Source of the DNA: an uncultured Oscillospiraceae bacterium
GTDB lineage: Bacteria; Bacillota; Clostridia; Oscillospirales; Acutalibacteraceae
Reading direction: 5' to 3'
Assembly (NCBI GenBank): GCA_900556765.1
Contig: USQH01000048.1
Coordinates: 1-9,706, forward strand
Length of the DNA stretch: 9,706 bases
Shown here: positions 5,860 to 9,706 of the stretch, piece after piece
Layout: each line of letters opens with the position of its first letter
Position numbering within the stretch: the first letter of the stretch is position 1
The notes under the pieces: model-generated
The model's input: the letters and a program-made list of their open reading frames with translations, nothing else
What the model was told of the DNA's origin: nothing
The model's database searches: none
Made by a program: the position numbers and the translations under genes

Positions 5860-6511
5860 GCTTGTATCCCACCCCGTAAATGGTCTTTAGGTGCGCGTTG
5901 CCGTATTCTCCGAGCTTGACTCTCAGTCGGGCGATATGCGAGTCGACGGTGCGAATATCGCCGTCATAGTCGTAACCCCAAATAGCATCAAGCAACTGAT
6001 CGCGTGTGAAAACACGGCCGGGGTTTTCGCTGAGCATACGCAGCAGTTCGAATTCCTTAACGGTCAGATCAAGCTCATTGCCGTCCAAAACGGCGCTGTA
6101 CGCGTCGGCATCTATATGCAGACCGGGGCCTGCCGCCTGCGTACCTGCCGAGCGTCGGATAAGCGCCTCGATGCGCTTTACCAGCACCGCCGGCGAAAAC
6201 GGCTTTGTGACATAGTCATCCGCGCCAGACTCAAAGCCCATTAACTGGTCAAATTCCTCACTGCGCGCGGTCAGCATCAGCACCGGTACGGATGAAAACT
6301 CCCGTATACGGCGGCAAGCTGCCCAACCGTCAAGCTGAGGCATCATAACGTCCAGTATCACGGCGGCGGTATCGGGATTGTTCTTCATCAGTTCAACGGC
6401 TACCTCGCCGTCATCGGCCTGCAAAACAGTGTAGTTTTCATCCTCGAAATAGTCGGCAACAAGTTCACGCAGAGCCGGCTCGTCATCGGCAATGATTATC
6501 TTGTTTTTCAT
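5849..6511 (-). CDS. OmpR/PhoB-family response regulator
   Basis: A 220-residue DNA-binding response regulator. The receiver domain (about 1-115) has the acidic pair D9/D10, phospho-acceptor D54 in ILDVMMP, T81 and K103 in TKPF. The winged-helix effector domain (about 130-220) has LTVKEFELLRML, VFTRDQLLDAIWG, TVDSHIARLRVKL and ends TIYGVGYKLEA. ATG at 6511 is chosen because AGGAGG (6524-6519) lies 7 nt upstream; an in-frame ATG at 6517 (two extra residues) nearly touches the ribosome site. Its stop overlaps the start of the kinase gene, so the pair is co-transcribed and translationally coupled. The closest general type is the PhoP/VanR group, but targets are unknown. Confidence 0.95.
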   Translation of the reverse strand: MKNKIIIADDEPALRELVADYFEDENYTVLQADDGEVAVELMKNNPDTAAVILDVMMPQLDGWAACRRIREFSSVPVLMLTARSEEFDQLMGFESGADDYVTKPFSPAVLVKRIEALIRRSAGTQAAGPGLHIDADAYSAVLDGNELDLTVKEFELLRMLSENPGRVFTRDQLLDAIWGYDYDGDIRTVDSHIARLRVKLGEYGNAHLKTIYGVGYKLEA

Positions 6512-6585
6512 GCCCATTCCTCCTGTAAGATCGGTATCGTTATTATTATGTTATCACGGCTATATTGCAACATTTTCATTGTAAT

Positions 6586-6602
6586 ATTTAATAATTTGTT
6601 AA
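6586..6602 (-). promoter_or_regulatory. Possible direct-repeat operator upstream of the response regulator
   Basis: On the minus strand TTAACA (6602-6597), 5 nt, then TTAAAT (6591-6586) form an 11-bp-phased direct repeat, the layout bound by PhoB/PhoP-type regulators, located between the predicted promoter and the gene. Only two half-sites are visible in very AT-rich DNA, so autoregulation is a guess. Confidence 0.25.
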
Positions 6603-6635
6603 CCTCAAGCAAAAAATTTGTCACACTGCACTTAT

Positions 6636-6663
6636 ATTATACATTATTATACAAATTCTTCAA
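6636..6663 (-). promoter_or_regulatory. Predicted promoter of the two-component operon
   Basis: On the minus strand TTGAAG (6663-6658) and TATAAT (6641-6636) are 16 bp apart. A second TATAAT (6651-6646) lies nearby without a good -35 box. The promoter stands back to back with the rplU promoter, 9 bp between the -35 boxes. Confidence 0.4.
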
Positions 6664-6672
6664 GATTTTTGC

Positions 6673-6701
6673 TTGACATTCGTATTTGGCTGTGTTAGAC
6701 T
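6673..6701 (+). promoter_or_regulatory. Promoter of the rplU-prp-rpmA operon
   Basis: An exact TTGACA (6673-6678), 17-bp spacer and TAGACT (6696-6701), strengthened by an extended -10 TG at 6693-6694. Transcription should start around 6708, leaving a leader of about 80 nt before rplU. Confidence 0.7.
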
Positions 6702-6704
6702 GTT

Positions 6705-6790
6705 AAAGCCGCATATTACGGGCTTTTATAAGTGAGTGTCTTCTCCGCCCGCAGATAGCGAGACTATAATCAAGGCAGGTGCCAAAAGAA
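6705..6790 (+). promoter_or_regulatory. rplU leader, candidate L21 leader RNA
   Basis: AAAGCC (6705-6710) and GGCTTT (6721-6726) form a small hairpin followed by TTTTATA, and the rest contains GTGTCTTCTC and GCGAGAC (about 6736-6763), which can pair in part. Many Firmicutes have a structured L21 leader upstream of rplU thought to allow autoregulation by ribosomal protein L21. Position and length fit; I cannot confirm a covariance match by eye. Confidence 0.45.
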
Positions 6791-7102
6791 ATGTACGCAA
6801 TTATCGTTACCGGAGGCAAACAGTATAAGGTAGAGAGCGGCGACGTCATCTACATCGAGAAGCTGAACGCCAACGAGGATGAAACCGTTACCTTTGACAA
6901 GGTAGTCGCAGTAAACGACGACAACGGTCTGAAAGCGGGCGCTCCCTATGTTGAGGGTTGCACCGTTACGGGCAAGGTGCTCAAAAACGGTAAGGCTAAG
7001 AAGATTACCGTCTTCACCTACAAGCCGAAGAAGAGCAGCAAGCGCAAGCTCGGTCACAGACAGCCCTACACCAAGGTACAGATCGACGCTATCAACGCAT
7101 AA
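6791..7102 (+). CDS. rplU: 50S ribosomal protein L21
   Basis: A 103-residue protein, the typical L21 length. It begins MYAIIVTGGKQYKVESGD, matching the conserved L21 N-terminus, and has the basic segment TYKPKKSSKRKLGHRQPYTKVQI (about 74-97) with which L21 contacts 23S rRNA. ATG at 6791 is chosen over an in-frame GTG at 6779 because it gives the canonical N-terminus and because AAGGCAGGTG (6772-6781) serves as its ribosome site, about 10 nt upstream. It is the first gene of the rplU-prp-rpmA operon. Confidence 0.97.
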   Translation: MYAIIVTGGKQYKVESGDVIYIEKLNANEDETVTFDKVVAVNDDNGLKAGAPYVEGCTVTGKVLKNGKAKKITVFTYKPKKSSKRKLGHRQPYTKVQIDAINA

Positions 7103-7126
7103 AAGCATTTTTGCAAGATCAGAACA

Positions 7127-7453
7127 ATGACTAAGGCTACATTTTATTTCAGCGACGGCATTATTACCGGCTTTCGTATTTCAGGTCACACGGCCGACAG
7201 TGATACGGAAGAAGGCAGACTGGTCTGCGCCGCGGTTTCCAGCGCCGCATACATGGCGGCAAACACGGTTACCGACGTTGTAGGCGCTCCGGCTGACGCA
7301 GTCGTCAGCGACGGCGAGATGCTGTTTACGCTGAAAAAGTCAGACAGGTCATCACAATCGGTATTGCAGGGACTGAAGCTCCATTTGGAGTCTCTCAGCG
7401 AGCAATACATCAACTACATTGCAGTTAATACGGAGGTGCAACACAATGCTTAA
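7127..7453 (+). CDS. prp: Ribosomal-processing cysteine protease Prp
   Basis: A 108-residue protein of the Prp (YsxB) family, which removes the N-terminal extension of ribosomal protein L27 in Firmicutes. The expected catalytic pair is present: H21 in SGHT and C34 in RLVCAAVSS, with the family's Cys-Ala-x-x-Ser pattern. The usual GHA motif reads GHT here. It lies 24 bp after rplU and overlaps rpmA by 8 nt, the invariant rplU-prp-rpmA order. No strong ribosome site precedes ATG 7127, so low-level or coupled translation is likely, fitting an enzyme needed in small amounts beside abundant ribosomal proteins. Confidence 0.92.
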   Translation: MTKATFYFSDGIITGFRISGHTADSDTEEGRLVCAAVSSAAYMAANTVTDVVGAPADAVVSDGEMLFTLKKSDRSSQSVLQGLKLHLESLSEQYINYIAVNTEVQHNA

Positions 7454-7730
7454 GATCAACATTCAGTTATTCGCTCATAAAAAAGGTATGGGTTCGACCA
7501 AGAACGGTCGTGACTCCGAGTCAAAGCGTCTGGGCGTAAAGCGTGCTGACGGTCAGGCAGTCCTCGCCGGCAACATCCTCGTTCGCCAGCGCGGTACTCA
7601 TTTTCATCCGGGTGAGAATGTCGGCCGCGGCTCTGACGATACCCTCTTTGCCAAGATCGACGGCAAGGTCAAATTCGAGACATACAGCGGTGGCCGCAAA
7701 AGAGTCAGCGTTTATGCAGTAGAACAGTAA
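7446..7730 (+). CDS. rpmA: 50S ribosomal protein L27 with cleavable N-terminus
   Basis: A 94-residue L27. It begins MLKINIQLFA, then HKKGMGSTKNGRDSESKRLGVKR, the conserved body. The first residues form the Firmicutes-type extension that Prp cuts after the Phe-Ala pair, exposing the mature N-terminus near the peptidyl-transferase centre; the usual LQFFA reads IQLFA here. GGAGGTG (7432-7438) precedes ATG 7446 at good spacing and lies inside the prp coding region. A strong terminator follows 24 bp after the stop. Confidence 0.97.
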   Translation: MLKINIQLFAHKKGMGSTKNGRDSESKRLGVKRADGQAVLAGNILVRQRGTHFHPGENVGRGSDDTLFAKIDGKVKFETYSGGRKRVSVYAVEQ

Positions 7731-7754
7731 GCTGTTTTTCCAGTTTTACAGAAC

Positions 7755-7786
7755 AAAAATCCGGACATAATATGTCCGGATTTTTT
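7755..7786 (+). terminator. Strong terminator between rpmA and obg
   Basis: A perfect 31-bp palindrome centred on 7770: the GC-bearing arms ATCCGGACATA (7759-7769) and TATGTCCGGAT (7771-7781) are flanked by AAAAA and TTTTTT (7781-7786), so it can act on both strands. The obg ribosome site begins at 7793, only 7 bp after the T-run. Confidence 0.93.
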
Positions 7787-7806
7787 AATTTCGGAGGATC
7801 ATTTTT

Positions 7807-9078
7807 ATGTTTGCAGATACCGCTATCATATTTGTCAAAGGCGGCGACGGCGGCGACGGTGCCGTCACATTTCACCGCGAAAAATATATTGCCTCGGGCG
7901 GTCCCGACGGCGGCGACGGCGGCAAGGGCGGCGACGTCATTTTGGAGGTCGACAACAACCTCTCCACCCTCGCCGATTTCCGATACAAGCGCAAATACTT
8001 CGCCGAAAACGGTCAAAAAGGCAGCGGTAGCCGTTGCTACGGCAAAAGCGCGCCCAACCTGATCATTAAGGTGCCGCGCGGAACTCTCGTCTACGACAAT
8101 CAAAGCGGACGGCTGATAGTCGACATGTCGGACAAGGACACATTCACCCTTGCAAAAGGCGGCAAAGGCGGCTTCGGCAACATTCATTTTGCCACTTCGA
8201 CACGACAGACGCCGCGATTTGCCAAGCGCGGCGCGCCCAGTGAGGAATACGAGATACGGTTGGAACTGAAGCTGCTCGCAGATGTGGGACTTATCGGTTT
8301 CCCCAATGTAGGTAAATCGACGCTAATTTCAGTCGTATCAATGGCAAAGCCGAAAATTGCCAATTATCACTTCACCACACTTACGCCGGTACTGGGAGTC
8401 GTCCGTCTGGACGAGGAACGCTCCTTTATTATGGCGGATATTCCAGGCCTGATTGAGGGTGCAGGCGAAGGGATCGGTCTCGGTCACGAGTTTTTGCGCC
8501 ATGTTGACCGCTGTCGATTGCTTATCCACGTTATCGACGCATCGGGCAGCGAAGGACGCGATCCGATCGACGATTTCAACAAAATCAACCGCGAGCTTGC
8601 GGTATTTGACGAGGAACTGGCAAAGCGTCCGCAGATCGTCGCCGCAAACAAATGCGATTTAACCGATGATGAGCAGATTGCAAGGCTTCGCGCCTATTTT
8701 AAAAAACAGGGTATTCCCTTCTTCCCCATCATGGCGCCTATTTCGGAGGGCACACGCGAGCTTATCGACTATGTTTCCGAGCAACTTGCAAAGCTGCCGC
8801 CCATAAAAGTTTACGAATCAGAGCCGGAGCCGGAGCCCGACTACTCCAAAAAGACCGACCGCGACTTTACCGTATACAAAGAGGGCGACGTATTCATTGT
8901 CGAGGCTCCGTGGCTGCTGAAGGTCATGGAAAACGTCAATCCGGAGGAATACGACTCGCTGCAATACTTTGAGCGTGTACTGCGAATGAGCGGTATTATT
9001 GACGCGCTTGTAAAAGCAGGTATTCGCGAAGGCGACACGGTAAGCATTTACGACGTCGAATTTGATTATGTACCGTAA
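7807..9078 (+). CDS. obg: Obg-family GTPase (ribosome assembly)
   Basis: A 423-residue GTPase with the three-part Obg layout. The glycine-rich Obg fold is at about 1-158 (KGGDGGDGAVTFHREKY, then GGPDGGDGGKGGDV). The G domain follows with G1 GFPNVGKST (164-172), G2 FTTLTP (189-194), G3 DIPGLIEGA (211-219) and G4 NKCD (281-284). The C-terminal OCT domain is at about 350-423, after an acidic linker SEPEPEPD. The G5 region reads FFPIMAPISEG where relatives such as B. subtilis Obg have FPISA-x-T-x-EG, so the usual Ser is Met309. Obg aids late 50S assembly and stress signalling, and is essential in most bacteria. GGAGGA (7793-7798) precedes ATG 7807. mrnC follows after 9 bp, so the two are co-transcribed. 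Confidence 0.97.
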   Translation: MFADTAIIFVKGGDGGDGAVTFHREKYIASGGPDGGDGGKGGDVILEVDNNLSTLADFRYKRKYFAENGQKGSGSRCYGKSAPNLIIKVPRGTLVYDNQSGRLIVDMSDKDTFTLAKGGKGGFGNIHFATSTRQTPRFAKRGAPSEEYEIRLELKLLADVGLIGFPNVGKSTLISVVSMAKPKIANYHFTTLTPVLGVVRLDEERSFIMADIPGLIEGAGEGIGLGHEFLRHVDRCRLLIHVIDASGSEGRDPIDDFNKINRELAVFDEELAKRPQIVAANKCDLTDDEQIARLRAYFKKQGIPFFPIMAPISEGTRELIDYVSEQLAKLPPIKVYESEPEPEPDYSKKTDRDFTVYKEGDVFIVEAPWLLKVMENVNPEEYDSLQYFERVLRMSGIIDALVKAGIREGDTVSIYDVEFDYVP

Positions 9079-9087
9079 GGAGAGGCC

Positions 9088-9486
9088 ATGGAAGTTACCA
9101 AATGCACAAATCCAAACCAGTTGAGTCCGCTTGCTCTCGCCTTTGTCGGCGACGCAGTGTATGAGTTGCTTGTGCGCGAGCGACTGGTCGGCAGTGCAAA
9201 CCGTCAGCCGAAAAAGCTGCACGCACAGTCGATTAAAACCGTAAATGCTGTCGCGCAGTCGCAAGCGGCGGAGCTGATTCTGCCGCTGTTGTCGGAGGAT
9301 GAAGCCGCCGTTTACCGACGCGGTAAAAATGCACATGTGGAGCATTTTCCAAAGGGAGCGACCGCTATGCAGTACAACATGGCGACCGGACTGGAAGCGC
9401 TGTTCGGCTGGCTGCATCTGAGCGGTAAAGCGGAAAGAATACATGAGCTGTTTGACGTAATAATGAGCGACACTGAAAATTGCTGA
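9088..9486 (+). CDS. mrnC: Mini-ribonuclease III (23S rRNA maturation)
   Basis: A 132-residue protein comprising only the RNase III catalytic domain, without a double-stranded-RNA-binding domain, as in MrnC of Firmicutes. Motifs: LSPLALAFVGDAVYELLVR (12-30) with catalytic D22; KKLHAQSIKTVNA; RRGKNAH; PKGATAMQYNMATGLEALFGWLHL (89-112) with E104 as second metal ligand. In Bacillus MrnC matures the ends of 23S rRNA in assembling 50S particles with L3 as helper. AAGGAGAGG (9077-9085) overlaps the obg stop and precedes ATG 9088. Linkage to obg, rather than to cysS as in Bacillus, joins two 50S-assembly factors in one transcript. A strong terminator follows. Confidence 0.95.
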   Translation: MEVTKCTNPNQLSPLALAFVGDAVYELLVRERLVGSANRQPKKLHAQSIKTVNAVAQSQAAELILPLLSEDEAAVYRRGKNAHVEHFPKGATAMQYNMATGLEALFGWLHLSGKAERIHELFDVIMSDTENC

Positions 9487-9510
9487 AATTAAATTGAGAA
9501 ATAAGTATCG

Positions 9511-9542
9511 ACCGCCGAGGCAATTCAGCCTCGGCGGTTTTT
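9511..9542 (+). terminator. Rho-independent terminator of obg-mrnC
   Basis: ACCGCCGAGGC (9511-9521) pairs perfectly with GCCTCGGCGGT (9528-9538), loop AATTCA, followed by T 9538-9542. It lies between convergent genes. On the opposite strand no T-run follows, so it may not end transcription of the minus-strand gene. Confidence 0.95.
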
Positions 9543-9559
9543 CATTTTAAGCGGAATAA

Positions 9560-9694
9560 TTAGAAATTGTTATTCTGCTTGTTCTGCTGATTATTGTTCT
9601 GCTGGTTGTTCTGTCTGTTCTGCTGATTCTGCTGGTTGTTCTGCTGATTATTGTTCTGCTGGTTGTTCTGCTTGTTCTGCTGATTGTTTTCCAT
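9560..9694 (-). CDS. Asn/Gln-rich 44-residue protein of unknown function
   Basis: Reading the minus strand from ATG 9694-9692 to TAA 9562-9560 gives 44 residues: Met-Glu, then only Asn and Gln apart from K8, R27, K39 and the final F44. GGTGA at the window edge (9706-9702) lies 7 nt before the ATG and may belong to a longer GGAGGTGA ribosome site beyond the window. Residues 2-20 and 21-39 are a near copy (19-residue period), with QNNQQNNNQQN at 9-19 and 28-38. There is no hydrophobic segment, Cys or His. I do not recognise a family. The composition resembles Gln/Asn-rich gamma-type small acid-soluble spore proteins only loosely, so a spore amino-acid store is a guess; a disordered or self-assembling peptide is another. 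Too short and repetitive for many gene finders. Confidence 0.6.
   Translation of the reverse strand: MENNQQNKQNNQQNNNQQNNQQNQQNRQNNQQNNNQQNKQNNNF
9579..9692. repeat. 57-bp tandem duplication inside the Asn/Gln gene
   Basis: A 35-bp stretch is identical at 9579-9613 and 9636-9670. The following 15 bp differ at only two positions (9614-9628 against 9671-9685), then the copies diverge. The period of 57 bp is 19 codons, so the frame is kept. Within each copy TTCTGCTG-type units recur (CAGCAGAA on the coding strand), a sequence prone to slippage. Confidence 0.85.
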
Positions 9695-9706
9695 TGAATA
9701 TTCACC

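Noticed and set aside
6779..6790. GTG at 6779 as start of rplU
   Set aside because: It lies within the AAGGCAGGTG ribosome site and adds residues before the canonical MYAII start of L21.
7419..7445. TTG at 7419 as start of rpmA
   Set aside because: GGAGGTG at 7432-7438 serves ATG 7446, which gives the expected L27 extension.
7840..7935. GGCGGCGACGG-type tandem repeats
   Set aside because: They encode the conserved Gly-Gly-Asp-Gly-Gly segments of the Obg fold and need no further explanation.
7705..8187. A 160-codon minus-strand frame over the start of obg
   Set aside because: Antisense to the glycine-rich Obg fold; GGCGGCGAC codon repeats create long stop-free stretches on the other strand.
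8818..9444. A 208-codon open frame on the minus strand across the end of obg and most of mrnC
   Set aside because: It lies opposite two well-supported genes, has no ribosome site or family features, and its composition reflects the codon pattern of the plus-strand genes.
9579..9692. CRISPR-like spaced repeats
   Set aside because: The units are contiguous and degenerate, without unique spacers, and are explained as Asn/Gln codons in one reading frame.

Overview
The window looks like chromosomal DNA of a Gram-positive Bacillota, most likely class Clostridia (Oscillospirales-like is a guess from the roughly even base composition). The reasons are strong GGAGG-type ribosome sites, near-consensus sigma-A promoters, the rplU-prp-rpmA-obg order with a cleavable N-terminal extension on ribosomal protein L27, a mini-RNase III gene (mrnC) and a BioY biotin transporter. 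Nothing marks it as a plasmid, phage or mobile island. I see no tRNA, rRNA, CRISPR array, transposase or integrase.

Layout: (1) 1-194 is the 3' end of a glycoside hydrolase family 3 gene. (2) 305-2014 is a sulfur module: an Rrf2-family regulator with IscR-like cysteines, then cysK (cysteine synthase) behind a perfect TTGACA-17-TATAAT promoter with a dyad over the -10 element and start site. (3) 2015-2209 is a convergent gene-free stretch with short repeats and a 17-bp palindrome. (4) 2210-3658, minus strand, is a biotin operon: birA (ligase without DNA-binding domain) then bioY, overlapping by 4 nt. (5) 3690-4154, minus strand, is a small two-LysM protein with its own promoter and terminator. 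(6) 4153-6511, minus strand, is an OmpR-type response regulator and a sensor histidine kinase, overlapping by 11 nt. (7) 6512-6790 is a divergent intergenic region with the kinase operon on one side and the ribosomal operon on the other. (8) 6673-9542, plus strand, is rplU-prp-rpmA, a strong terminator, then obg-mrnC and a second strong terminator. (9) 9560-9694, minus strand, is a 44-residue protein made almost only of Asn and Gln, built from a 57-bp tandem duplication.

How the genes work together: the Rrf2 regulator probably controls cysK, as CymR (with CysK as partner) or IscR does in relatives. BirA attaches biotin to carboxylases and BioY imports it. Prp protease trims the L27 extension, which is needed for functional ribosomes. 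Obg is a ribosome-assembly GTPase and MrnC matures 23S rRNA, so the 6.7-9.5 kb block is a ribosome-biogenesis cluster.

Most of the window is ordinary housekeeping DNA. I do not see a clear new multi-gene system. The items most worth checking are the Asn/Gln-only microprotein, a short reading frame with two adjacent Cys codons in the cysK leader, the regulator-cysK pairing with its candidate operator, and the terminator placed directly in front of obg with no room for a new promoter.
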